A stretch of 64,000 nt of DNA from Aphrocallistes beatrix (Eukaryota > Porifera > Hexactinellida > Sceptrulophora > Aphrocallistidae): contig OY725489.1 in the NCBI GenBank assembly GCA_963281255.1, positions 6,200,523-6,264,522 on the forward strand. Direction: 5' to 3'. Shown one piece after another: positions 23,967 through 34,312 of this stretch. The position numbers and the translations under genes are program-made. Position 1 is the stretch's first letter, and each line of letters begins with the position of its first letter. Below the pieces are notes generated by a model that was not told the DNA's origin, ran no database searches, and saw only the letters and a list, made by a program, of their open reading frames with translations.

Positions 23967-24331
23967 AAGTTAAAGAAAGTCATTATATTAATTATTTAGG
24001 ACTATAGTTCAAGAATATAAAAGGCTGATAATTGATTGGTTCTCACATGAACCAATGAAATTCAATCACAAATATATGCATAGTTCATTACCATTTTATT
24101 CCAATGTATTTACATTATAAAATAATCGAATTTGATTGGTCAGCACATTTTGTCACCTATCTCGGCGAGGTGTGAACATTTCGCTTAGATCTTCGAACTT
24201 AATCCTAGATTCATCATTTGACACCTACATGCCAATTTTCGTATCTCTACGACTTGCCAATTCTTCAATCAATTCGGACAAACAAAAAAAAAAAAAAAAA
24301 AAAAAAAATCCTGGAGTTTTAATATATAAGA
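23967..24331 (-). promoter_or_regulatory. Helitron 5' end and presumed promoter region
   Basis: From the TC terminus at 24331, the first ~170 bp are conserved with family Y copies. The following ~190 bp are unique to this element and lead into the Rep coding region. They contain a TATA-like TTTTATATTC near 24015 (minus strand). A 25-bp A run (24283-24307) differs from other Y copies. Promoter function is inferred from position only. Confidence 0.4.
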
Positions 24332-24332
24332 T

Positions 24333-24430
24333 AAATAAAAATATTATGTGCATATTTTAACACCTTTGTATACATATTTCACACCATTTTAAGATTTTTG
24401 AAAATTATGCTAGAGATTAGCTTCCAACGG
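24333..24430 (+). mobile_element. Helitron family Y remnant
   Basis: CATATTTTAACACC through TAGCTTCCAACGG matches the Y interior at 33710-33790. It is the continuation of the copy into which the coding Helitron inserted, cut on the right by the TTAA MITE. Confidence 0.6.
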
Positions 24431-25508
24431 TTAAACAATGTCAGATCATAATTTTGATGCTAAATTCATGGTCAACATTAAATTCCCGACAATTTGATAT
24501 ATATATTGGACACATTCGGAGAAATTCTTTGACTGCGGGTCCCTAGCAACGACCAGGAATGTGAAAAAATTCCTGGCAGTTGCTATGCACGGACATCCAA
24601 AATATTCTCCAACTATGGTCAATATATATATCAAATTGCTGGAAATTCAATGAGGGACACGAATTGAGGTTCAAATAATGATCTGACACGGTTAAAAAAA
24701 ATAATTTATCTGGAATTCCGGCGGACACTATTGGATGTGGCAATTTTTGGGGGCCTAGCCATCAATGACCACTTATTCACACTTTTGAGGGTGAAAAATT
24801 TTCATATACCATATTTTGAAGTTTAGTACTGCTATAAGTTGTCAAATATGGATATTTGTATGCTATTTAATATTCTAAAGCGGTTTTATACCGATGGATA
24901 TTGAGGGGCATATATAAATATTTTTTGAAACTTATTTTCTGGGACTTTTTTTTCAGCAATTATAAAGTTGATAACTTTTTGAAAATTCAAACTAGGGGCG
25001 AAAGCTGAACGGTTTCAGATAGATCTCGAAGAGTAGAACATAATGAACAGACAGAATTTTGATATTAGGAATAAAAATAGAATTATAAAAAATTACGAAA
25101 AATAAAATACCTCGGGTGTTTTGGCGTGAATTTTTAACAATTTTAAAAATTTCAATCTGTCTGTTCATTAGTTAGATGATCGATTTATGAATGAATTTGA
25201 AAAGTTTCTAAAAGATCTTAGGAATATTGTTTCAGATTTTTTCCCTGTAAATTGCCCAAAATTATTTTAAAAATTTTTTATCGTTTGAACTATTTCAATT
25301 ATTAATGCAGTTTTGCAGATAACTCTGCGATTCAAATCTGCACTGAAAAAATTAAATGAATCGTTGAAAAAGTCAAAAGTTAGCTATTATAGGAAAGGCC
25401 AACCTTAATGCAGTTTTGCAGATAACTCTGCGATTCAAATCTGCACTGAAAAAATTAAATGAATCGGTTGAAAAAGTCAAAAGTTAGCAATTATAGGAAA
25501 GGCCAACC
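24431..25508 (+). mobile_element. TTAA MITE copy, left-truncated, duplicated right end
   Basis: It aligns with the 60933 copy from TTAAACAATGTCAGATC onward and carries the central palindrome (about 24485-24650). The right terminus is present twice in tandem: 25302-25404 and 25405-25508, each starting TTAATGCAGTTTTGCAGA and ending GGCCAACC. TTAA follows at 25509-25512. The left terminus is missing. Confidence 0.82.
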
Positions 25509-25769
25509 TTAATTGAGAAGAAAAAAGGATTCTAATTTTAAGTTGGTCATTTCTAAATATATCAACAAATAGCATCAGATATAAACAGCTTATTAACGTC
25601 TAAAAAAATAAAATAAAATTTTAAATGACATACAAGTAAGTATTAGCTAATAAAACTAATTACTAGTAGTTTTGGGAAGTAGAGGGGTTATCACTTGTCA
25701 GCATACTCAATTTTAAAGTTGTTTTATTTAGTAAACTTTCTTCTTTTCCAATAACTACAATGTACGTCG

Positions 25770-26249
25770 TACACCAACAGGACAAAAGTATTCCAACACT
25801 TGAGTATTTATCATACAAATAATACTAAATGGGTCTATTCATGAAGAGGGTACTTCTAAACGGTATAGGATACAGCTAATCGGATTCCAGATTCGAATAA
25901 TACACATCAAATTAGTCACAAAATAATTTTTATAATTAATCATTAATTCCAAACTTTTTGTAATTATCAATCAGTGCCACCTTATGCCACATACACCCAT
26001 TTTTACCATTATACATTATGGCAATGAATTACCTATGGTGGCTCAGGCGGATAAGATTGTTCATTGAGTTGAGTAATTTATTAGTTATGTTCAAATGTGA
26101 CTAATTCGAATGTGTAGATTTCGAATCTGAAATCAGATTTTTAGTATCTCTTTGAATTTGAACGTATTGTCCTTCATAAAAGAATCCGATATAGTATTAT
26201 TTGTATGGGAAAGAATCAAGTGTTGAAATACTTTTGTCCGGTTGGTGTA
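25770..26249. mobile_element. Mariner/Tc1-type MITE
   Basis: Terminal inverted repeats of about 60 bp start TACACCAACAGGACAAAAGT on the left and, inverted, TACACCAACCGGACAAAAGT on the right. TA forms the outermost dinucleotide. The GGACAAAAGTATT core is typical of Tc1/mariner ends. Non-coding. A gypsy element inserted just outside its right end. Confidence 0.8.
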
Positions 26250-26256
26250 TATGTAT

Positions 26257-26479
26257 TGTTGCGATCTAAAAGGGGGCGAGCCTAGTCTTATCAATAGATT
26301 AACTGAGAAGGAAACAAGTTATGATAAGCAAGGATTCACAAGTAAGAAGGATAGAAATACAAAAAATAAATGTAAACAATAAGTGAATGCCTATGCCTAA
26401 AGTGATACCTAAGTATTAGCTGGTTATTCCACTCTCTGTTAATGGTAAACTAATAACTGAACTAATCTACTCTACAACA
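26257..26479 (-). repeat. 3' LTR of the gypsy element (223 bp)
   Basis: Same TG...CA boundaries as the 5' LTR. It differs by a few substitutions (for example GGATTCAC for GGAGCCAC) and two single-base indels. Its version of the self-complementary segment has one mismatch. Confidence 0.95.
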
Positions 26480-26497
26480 TCACCGCCTCCCTAATTA
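26480..26497 (-). promoter_or_regulatory. Polypurine tract
   Basis: In transcript sense, AATTAGGGAGGCGGTGA immediately precedes the 3' LTR. This is the expected plus-strand primer site, though interrupted by a pyrimidine. Confidence 0.6.
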
Positions 26498-27920
26498 TTT
26501 CTCGTCTCCAGACGAGTCGGGAAATTAGGCCATCCCGAATCCAGTAGTTTCCGCGGAGGTCTGCATATTCTACCTGATCTGCGCGGTATCGTGTCAACTT
26601 CCGAAGCCTCGGGTACACTATATTCTGAGGGGCTTTCGGAACCTTGTTCATCGTGCCATGAAGTTTCACCTTGATAATCATTCACTTCGGTTGTGGCCTC
26701 CGATTCGTTCTCGTTTGCCTCCGGGATCGCTAGTGAACTTGGGATTTCTGTGCGATACCAACTTGGAGGACCCAATACCTTACATCTATTGAGATGTACC
26801 CACTTTTCTGACATTTTTCCCTTCCGATCTTCCTTTCTAATACGAACGTTTGGACCTATTCTCTCTATCACGGTCAAAGGTCATTCGAATCTCCGGTCCA
26901 GACCGCTTTTCCTAACTAGGTTATCCAGTAGTACTAGGTCCCCGGGTTTGACGTCAGAATTACCCTTGCCCTTGTCATAGGCCTCTTTCATCCTACTTCG
27001 AGACAGTCCTAAATTCTCTTTCACTTCTTCATTTACTATTTCACTGGAAGATTGGATCTCTTTCGTCCACTCGAGGGGGTCGTAACCATGGTCTTGGGTA
27101 TTGATGTTCAATGTCGCAGTAGCTACAGGTTTAGGATCTACCCCATACATAACTCTGTAGGGAGTGAAACGCGTGCTTGTATTCGGGCTGGAATTCAGAA
27201 TGTAGGAAACCTCCGGGAGTAGTGACGGCCAACTGTTTTTCGCTATGTTCCTCTCCTCCAATACACAACGTAACACCTGTTTTACCGACTGAATTCCTCG
27301 TTCGCTTTGTCCATCTCCTTCTGGGTGATAGGGAGAACTGCGTCTCTTACTGATCCCATATACTGCCAAAGCTTCCCTGACTTCAGTGCTATCGACATTG
27401 GGCCCTTGATCACTAAGTACATAGCTTGGCGGGCCATGTTTATATATCCATCCGTTCTTTATTGCGTCCACTATAGTCCCTGACTCTTGATCCGCCATCG
27501 GATATATTCGATGAATTTCGAAAACAGGTCCACCATAAGTAGAAAATACCTGTGGTTATTCGTAGCCCATGGGAGAGTCGCTACGTCGAACGCGACTATC
27601 TCCCTTGGTCTCGATGCTATATTGAGAGGTACCAGTTTCTCCCTAGGCGTATTCTTGGGCTTCTTTCTGTGGCATGTGAGACATCCTCTACAGAATGTTT
27701 CAATGTCGGCGTCCATCCTTTTCCAGTAAAACTGTTGCCGAACTAGCCGCGTCGTTTTGTCTATGCCCAAATGTCCTTCGTTGTCTACCAGAGTTAATAT
27801 TTCGTTCTTCATTTCACTCGGAACAATAACTTTACGCCCACGACACAATAATCCTTCTGTCAGATTGACTCCTAATTGATTTTTGAACTGCCCTTCGGTG
27901 ATACCCCCAGAAGACTTCAC
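26491..27920 (-). pseudogene. Gypsy integrase and C-terminal tail
   Basis: The zinc-binding N-terminus has GHLGIDKT and CRGCLTC, with the usual first His not evident. The catalytic core has the three acidic positions in IVAFDVATLPW, VLSDQGPNVDS and GQSERGIQS. A frameshift near 27490 separates the first Asp from the rest. An in-frame TGA (26881-26883) falls after DRRFE. The tail continues PLTVIERIGPNVRI and VHLNRCKVL, then an acidic-polar region ending at 26491. It would insert cDNA into the genome. Confidence 0.9.
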
Positions 27921-28010
27921 CTGGTTGATTGCGGATGACGTTGCAGGATTGTGCTTTTGCCCCAGTATTAGTCTCCCTCGAATGCCAGTGACCTCTTCTC
28001 CTCTAGTTGC

Positions 28011-28915
28011 TTAAACGTGCCTCTCGAAATACTCCGTTTCGTTGTTGACCTCCCAATCTATCTCTGCTTCAACCCTAGCAAGGTAATCGGCTGGAGCATT
28101 TTCGACTCCCTTGACGTGTTCTCTGCGATATTCCAAGGATTCTAACTCTTGAATCCACCTGGCAAATTTTCCACGGGGGTCCTTCTGCCTACTTAGCCAG
28201 ACCAAAAGGTTGTGATCTGTAAGGAAACATAAGCTTTGCTGCCTGCAAGTATTTTCGGAATTTGCGGCTTGCGGCAATTACTGCCCAACATTCCAGCTCC
28301 CCTGCTGAATAATTCTTCTGGGCCGGCGTGAGTCCTGAAGAAAAGAATGCTAACGGTTTTAGTATGTGTTCCCCTTCTCTCTGTGACAAAATACCCCCCA
28401 CGGCTGTCAAAGACGCATCCACCTGAAGTACAAATTCACTCTCCCAATCTGGGAATGCGAGTATCACCGGGGAAGCCGTTAATTTGCTCTTAAGAGAATC
28501 AAAAGCAGACGCGGCGTTATCGTTCCATGCCCAATGTGACTTGTCCTGAGTCAACTGGTATAATGGTCCTGCGATGGCAGCGAAATTTGGAACGTATTCT
28601 CTATAGAAATTTGCCAGGCCTAGGAACCTCAAGAGATCCTTCTTAGATCTGGGGGTCGCGGCATTACGAATCTTGTCAACCAGCCTGGGGCTCTGTGTGT
28701 GTCCCTCTCTTGAAACCACATGGCCCAAGAATTCTCCTTGAAGATATCCAAATGTGCACTTGTCTCGTCTGAGTTGTATTCGGGCTTTCCGAAAAGCCTT
28801 TAACGTTCCTTCCAGGTCAGAGAGATGATGGTCGAATCCGTTGGGATGCACACATACGTCGTCAATATACGGGTCAGCGTGTTCTATTGGTCTTAAAGTC
28901 TCGTCCATTAATCTT
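28011..28915 (-). pseudogene. Gypsy RT C-terminal half and RNase H
   Basis: Motif C is YIDDV, followed by CTFGYLQGEFLGHVVS and FLGLANFYREYVPNF typical of Ty3/gypsy RT. RNase H has FVLQVDAS, SAGELECWAV and, after a frameshift near 28220, LTDHNLLVWL. It ends at a TAA near 28011 after ENAPADYLAR. Confidence 0.92.
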
Positions 28916-29372
28916 TGTAGGAGGAACCGCTGTTAACCAGGCCAAAAGGCATCCGATTAAATTCAAAGATCCCCTTAGGTGTTGTGAAGGCTGTTTTGAA
29001 TTTATCCGCCTCGTTAATTTCGACTGCCCAGTAAGCCGACGCTTCATCCAGAAAAGAATAATGTGTGTCTCCATGCATTCGGTCCAATATGTCTCTTGGA
29101 TTCGGCATCGGATATGAATCCACTCTCGTCGCCCTGTTCAGTTCTCTGAAGTCCACGCAGAACCGCTTGGTTCCATCGCGCTTCGTGACTAAAATCACCC
29201 TACTTGCCCACGGTGAATTGGACGGTCGACATATATTGTTATGGAGCATCTCCTCTACTTGGCGGGTTATTTCCTCCTCTACCACGGGAGCTACGGGACT
29301 CAGTCTCTGTTTCACTGGTTGTGCATCGCCCGTATCGATGTGATGCACCACCCTTTCGCTGCTTGTGGACAT
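28908..29372 (-). pseudogene. Gypsy reverse transcriptase, N-terminal half
   Basis: Begins MSTSSERVVHHIDTG and includes RPSNSPWASRVILV, CVDFRELNRAT, motif A FLDEASAYWAVEI and motif B FNRMPFGLVNSG. The frame breaks after SGSSY, where one base appears to be missing before the downstream LMDETL. The product would copy genomic RNA into cDNA. Confidence 0.92.
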
Positions 29373-29609
29373 TTTGGGTTGATGGCAAATACATCATGGT
29401 ACTTCTGGAGGACCTTGATCATACTTTCCCTTCTTTATTGGGTTAGGTTGGGATTTACGTTGAAACCCGGTACCTTAGACTCGCCTACCTCTGGCGTCGA
29501 AGGATCCAACGCCAACGACTAGGATGCAAGCCCTCGTTAATGGTTCACCACCTTCCATAGTTGCAGTAGGATTCTTCCAAACCACACCTAGGCGTACTTG
29601 TCGGTTCAG

Positions 29610-30353
29610 TCAGTTAAATTCAGTTGTATCGAATTTCGCGAGGAGGTCACGGCCTAGGATACAAGTATCCTGAGCCCCATCGAGTATCTCAAATGAGTGC
29701 TGAATGACTTGCTCGTCACCCAAGTCCAGGGTGAGAGTGACTCTACCAATTACTTCGACGGGATCTTGAGATAAACCAAAAACTTTTCCTGTTTTGCGGG
29801 TCATCTTAGAATCCAAGCCTAGGTCACACACGGTGCGTATATCTAGAACAGATGGTCCGGCTCCACTGTCGAGTAAGGCAGTTATAGGTTCTCCGTTTAG
29901 TGTTACGGGTAAAACAGCCGACATTTCGCTGTTACCGTTACGCTGTCCTGCCTGCATTACTTTGTACTTGCTTCCGCTTGACTTCCTATCGCTGCAGTCT
30001 TTTAATAAGTGACCCTTCTGCCCACATGCCGGACAGCTCTTTTCCTTGCAGTACCGCCAAGGGTGATCCCCTCCACATATATAGCATCCTTCGCCGCGAT
30101 TCGGCCCGAACCTTTGCTTAGGACGGACTGGATGGGTCTTTCCCCTTGCGTAAGCAACCCTAGCCGTAGGGTAATGTTCAGTCCCTACTTCAGGCTCTTT
30201 TGACTGGATAGTCGCCACTTTCGAAACAGCCTCGAAGCTCCGGTTTCCTTTACCCAATGCGTATCCCTTATCCACCAATTCTACTTTTATCGTACGTAAG
30301 AGTTTATGCGCATCAGCATGCTCGAGGTCGTCCTGAATCTCGGTGATACTACC
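29610..30353 (-). pseudogene. Gypsy nucleocapsid and protease
   Basis: In the gag frame. Two zinc knuckles lie in tandem: CYICGGDHPWRYC (C-X2-C-X3-H-X4-C) and CPACGQKGHLLKDC. The aspartic protease follows with ALLDSGAGPSVL and the flap and C-terminal ILGRDLL. A TGA at 29610-29612 interrupts the frame, which continues LNRQVRLG. The region from there to the RT start contains a further frame change. Confidence 0.88.
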
Positions 30354-30779
30354 CTATATTTTGTTTTGGATTTCTCTCGGCAATTGGCCCGCCATGATTA
30401 ACGCGACATGTTTGAGCCCCAACTTCGCGTAAGCCGCCTTACGCTTTAAGGTAAAGAAGAACTCTCCGATATTCTGACCCGGTTGCCAGTGGAGATGGCA
30501 TACCTCCTGCATAGCCGTGTAAGTATCCATGGGGGGGTCTACCACCTCGGATAGCCCATCTAATGCTTCTTTAAGTGTGGTTGCTACCTTGGTTATATCC
30601 CTGGCTGCTTCACGGTCCACGATATCCCGGTTCAAGTAGGCTGGTATTAACTGGATGACCTTCTGTTGTCCCCCCTCCAAACTTAGAATGTGCTGAGTGG
30701 CTGCTTCAAATAAGTATCGCCAGTCTTCGATGCGGTCTCTCTTCGTCAAGGGCGGTATGACAGGTGGAGGGGCTGCCAT
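30354..30779 (-). pseudogene. Gypsy gag, N-terminal part
   Basis: The ATG lies 37 nt inside the LTR boundary (MAAPPPVIPPL). The 141 residues include EDWRYLFEAATQHI and FFFTLKRKAAYAKLG, consistent with a retrotransposon capsid. An in-frame TAG (30354-30356) ends it, and the frame continues directly into the nucleocapsid segment, so this is a nonsense mutation or, less likely, a readthrough codon. It would form the intracellular particle. Confidence 0.8.
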
Positions 30780-30801
30780 TCACAATTAGCTAATCGGTTG
30801 A

Positions 30802-30815
30802 TATTTTCTGTATTT
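30802..30815 (-). promoter_or_regulatory. Putative self-priming primer-binding site
   Basis: One base downstream of the 5' LTR in transcript sense lies AAATACAGAAAATA. Its exact reverse complement, TATTTTCTGTATTT, lies inside the LTR (30928-30915). The usual TGG-starting tRNA complement is absent. This layout matches self-primed Ty3/gypsy elements such as Tf1 and sushi, where the 5' end of the RNA folds back to prime. Confidence 0.6.
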
Positions 30816-30816
30816 A

Positions 30817-31037
30817 TGTTGCGATCTAAAAGGGGGCGAGCCTAGTCTTATCAATAGATTAACTGAGAAGGAAACAAGTTATGATAAGCAAGGAGCCACA
30901 AGTAAGAAGGATAGAAATACAGAAAATAAATGTAAACAATAAGTGAATGCCTATGCCTAAAGTGATACCTAAGTATTAGCTGGTATTCCACTCTCGTTAA
31001 TGGTAAACTAATAACTGAACTAATCTACTCTACAACA
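30817..31037 (-). repeat. 5' LTR of the gypsy element (221 bp)
   Basis: In the transcribed (minus) sense it runs from TGTTGTAGAGTAGATTAG to GATCGCAACA, the usual TG...CA ends. At 30915-30928 it contains a 14-nt sequence perfectly complementary to the site just inside the element. Confidence 0.95.
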
Positions 31038-31041
31038 GTAT

Positions 31042-31622
31042 GAAATGTTTTTTAATTTGCTTCATTCCAAGTTCACGTTACTCTCGCCTAATTAAATTTA
31101 CTGACAGTATGTACTTTCACGTAGATTTTGTCAATTTTAAATTAAAATGAATTCGATTAAGTGAGAATTTAGATGCATAAATTCTAAAATCGCCTGTTAT
31201 TAAAATTGTTCTAAATATTGTCGAAGCAAAGGTATATTCAAATTTCAATTAGTGAATTGATTCATTAGCTTGATCAAAAGCACTTCTTTTACACATTTCT
31301 GTAAAATTAGCTTATATCGTCTCGAATACTTTTTTTTCAGACATTGTTGCCACAAATGCACTTTCTAATAATAATAAATTGAAATTAACATTACAACTTT
31401 AAAATCAGAGGAATATTCTCTTCTATAGTATTTTGCAACTTGGCTAGTTTAAAGCAGACTGAAACATCCCTTTTTGCTAGGAAATGATTTATAGGTAAAT
31501 CTTTGAAAGTATTAAAAGGTAATGTATGTTTCTGTTTGACGACAAATTTAAATGATTTTGAGATACTCAAATCGTGCTCTACTTATACTTAATTCAGCAC
31601 TTGAACAAAATATACAACAATA
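31042..31622. other. AT-rich sequence, no gene seen
   Basis: Right flank of the gypsy element. No coding region or transposon terminus is recognised. Confidence 0.4.
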
Positions 31623-32800
31623 TACAGGGTGACAGTAAGTTCTGTCCCAAGCTTGATTAGGTATATAATTTCTTATACTCAAACAGTCTTGGTTATTATG
31701 GTATTTAGAGACTGTAATTCGAATACTTTCAACGATTTAAAAAGATTTTTCGAGTCTGAGACAATCGCAAATCAGGGCCCGCTGCTTCTGTATAAAATGC
31801 CTCCATAATCGATATTCCATGACGATTTAGCACCAGATACCTTTCATTCACCATAGAAATGTTACACAAATCCATTGAATTCATTATCAGACATGCAACA
31901 TTTTAACTCACACGATGCAACAAGTTGCTTGCAACAATTTTTCGTGGAGCATAGTAGTTGCATGCAATATTGTTGCCTGAATTTGGTGCTTATTTAATAA
32001 TTTTGATTCTATATACCTATTTGTGGAATCTTTTGTTTAAATTGAACTAATTACATCAAATTTATTCTGCATTTTTACATAATGGTAAAAAACGTATCGT
32101 CGTACCTGTCATTGCCCTCACCCTTTTGAGAAAGCAATCAAGAAAAGCAAGGAGACTTTCTATTGTCTATTTTAATGGCTTGATCGTATTATTGATAATG
32201 CTTATCGTTATCATTATCGTAATAATTAATATCATTTTGGTGCTGAATGTTGCATGCAATACACGATGCAACTTTGTTTTATGCAACATTTGTTGCATCG
32301 TGTATGGGCTTAATTTGAAAAAGTTTATTATTTTTCAAAATAAATTTTTATCTCGTAACAGCTAAATATTTTGAACTTTGATAAATACTTGACTCCAAAT
32401 TTTGAATATTCAATACTTCGAATCGTTGTATAAAAATTCATCGGAGTCTTTTTCAACCTGGCACGAGGACAAAATCTACTTTTTTCTTACTTCTTTGCCT
32501 TTTACATGAAATATTTTTACAAATCGCGTCTCCAACGATTGAAGGGAGAGCGCTCGCATCAACATATTGAGGGTGGTTAGCCTGCAGTAAAGCGCAAAGC
32601 GATAACGTAAAGCCTTGCTCGGCGGATCAGGAGGTCTGAAGGAGAACTATCTGTTATTGAAATGAATGAAAAATTCAGTATTGAGGTCAGTAAACGAAGT
32701 GTCCAACGGGCTTTACAATTTAAGAAAATCTGAGCGTCCAGTACTGGCCATAAAATATACATGAATGTCAGAAAGGTACGATGCCAATTTTTCATTAGAA
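31623..32800 (+). pseudogene. Tc1-like element relic, left end
   Basis: The left terminus TACAGGGTGACAGTAAGTTC matches the inverted right end of the DDxD relic at 60513. A trace of the transposase helix-turn-helix is readable near 32640-32720 (MNEKFSIEVSKRSVQRAL). Between them lies unrelated sequence with repeated TTGCATGCAATA and ATGCAAC words, perhaps a nested insertion. No right terminus is found. Confidence 0.5.
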
Positions 32801-32969
32801 TGAGTACCTTGTGTAAGTTATGGCATCCGTAGTTTTAGGATATAGTAATATATCCGTTCCGTAGATTAATTTATATGCCTGCTCCTTCCCGTGTTTCAAT
32901 TGGATTCGGTATGTTCATGTAATCTAGATATTAGCTAACATAATATAAGTTTTAACAACCTGTGACCTG
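32801..32969. other. Spacer, no gene seen
   Basis: Unclassified sequence between the Tc1 relic and the nested Helitrons. Confidence 0.4.
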
Positions 32970-34312
32970 TCCTACTGTGATAATCGATATCACTCAAAAA
33001 ATCACCAAATTTGTCAATTTTAATTTTTGATGTGTAATGATGACGTCATAACAAAGTGATGAGTCGTCATTTTTTGATGATAGTTGCAGCATATGTGAGG
33101 TATGTTAGCATACAGGTTCAATCAAAATTTCAGCCTTCTATCTCTTATAATGGCTGAGTTATGCTCGAATAACTCTGTTACTTAAATTTTAAAAATGTTA
33201 CAATGACGTCATAATTCCATAATGAGTCGACATTTTGCTCTGAGCTCAGAACATTACTGGAGCCATAGCCAAAAGATCCCCACATGCCAAAAATCAGCAT
33301 TCTGCGCCCTGCAGTTTCTTCAATCAATTCGTTACAGATATATATATACATATATGTATATCTTATATATTAAAATGCTAGGATTTTTGTGTTTGTGTGT
33401 TTGTTTTTCCGAATTGATTGAAGAATTGGGAAGTCATAGAGGTAAGAAAATTGGCATGTAGGTGTCAAATGATTTGACTACGATTAAGTTCTAAGATCTA
33501 AACGAAATTTTCACATCTCTGCAAAAAAATTTGAAAACAATTTTTCGCACCTTTTCTGTACAAAATAAATGACTACACTATCACAATAGAAATCATTGTA
33601 CAAGTACGACACTACAATAAATAGATCGTCATTGTTATTAATATATCAAAGCCACAACTTATGTTTGATATCTTAAATGTATTATAGTGTATGGCAATAA
33701 AAAAGATTATCTACATATTTTCACACCTTTACATACAAATTTTCACACCATTTGATGAATTTTGAAAATAATGCTAGAGACTAGCTTCCAACGAGTGACT
33801 TGGGGTTTTCATGGGTGTAGATTTCGAAATTCATATTTTCAGATCTATATGATAAATTGTTTGTCTACTTTTGTTTATATTAGATACATAAAGTAAATAA
33901 ATCTCAAAAATATGCTAGAGACTAGCTTTCAACGGTTGACATGGGGTTTTCAGGGGTGTAGATTTCGAATATCATATTTTCGAGCAAATTTGATCATTAA
34001 ATTTGTTTACTTTTGTTTACAATAGATACATAAAGTAAACAAATTACAAAAATGGGCTAGTCTAGCTTCCAACGGTAGACAGGGATTTTAGTGCTGTAGA
34101 TTTTGAATAATATATTTTCGGATCCATATGAGTAATTATTAGTCGACCTTTGTTTACAATATTTGGGAAAAAATTCCAAAATATGTTTGATTGAGTGGCT
34201 CCAGGCGCCCGCAGGGCGACTCTGCGTACACGTAATGTCCGCAAGCCGCGCAGCGCAAGCAAGCGAAGCGTGCTTGTATATATAAATATTAATCGAGTTT
34301 TAATAGTAAGGA
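32970..34312 (-). mobile_element. Helitron X copy, split by a Y copy
   Basis: X body runs 32970-33360 and resumes at 34277-34312, ending at its 5' terminus TCCTTACTATTAAAACTCG (minus strand, host A at 34313). The intervening 33361-34276 is a complete Y element. The X 3' hairpin is missing. The X 5' end lies inside a Tc1 transposase frame. Confidence 0.85.
33361..34276 (+). mobile_element. Complete Helitron family Y copy (916 bp)
   Basis: It begins TCTTATATATTAAAATGC after A and ends with the GC-rich hairpin and GCTTG before T, the insertion signature of a Helitron at an AT dinucleotide. The interior holds about three units of the ~139-bp repeat (CTAGCTTCCAACGG and GTAGATTTCGAA blocks). Non-coding. 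Its 5' end matches that of the coding Helitron. Confidence 0.88.

Larger units (their letters stand above)
17469..24331 (-). mobile_element. Protein-coding Helitron (Rep/helicase/OTU), disabled
   Basis: The 5' end TCTTATATATTAAAACTCC begins at 24331 on the minus strand after a host A. The first ~170 bp match the non-autonomous family Y (for example 33361 onward). A single long coding region runs from about 23966 to 17469 and is broken by an in-frame TAG, a one-base frameshift, an in-frame TAA and a hAT insertion. The 3' terminus was not identified. It was inserted into an older plus-strand Y copy whose sequence resumes at 24333. Rolling-circle transposition is expected for the family. Confidence 0.9.
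26257..31037 (-). mobile_element. Ty3/gypsy LTR retrotransposon, decayed
   Basis: Two LTRs bound about 4.3 kb of gag-pol on the minus strand: gag, CCHC nucleocapsid, protease, RT, RNase H, integrase. Flanking 4-bp duplication GTAT (26253-26256, 31038-31041). LTRs differ at only about six positions (substitutions plus two single-base indels), so insertion is fairly recent. Even so, the coding region has three in-frame stops and several single-base frameshifts. There is no envelope-like gene and no chromodomain seen after integrase. Confidence 0.95.

Noticed and set aside
24283..24307. Poly(A) run as a retroposon tail
   Set aside because: It lies inside the Helitron 5' region where other copies have a T/G-rich (reverse strand A/C) stretch; no retroposon body adjoins it.
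26693..30203. Plus-strand frames opposite the gypsy gag-pol
   Set aside because: Antisense shadows; none resembles a known protein.
32126..32365. 79-codon hydrophobic plus-strand frame
   Set aside because: Rich in I, V and L because of AT-rich codons; it lies in a transposon relic and has no homologous motif.
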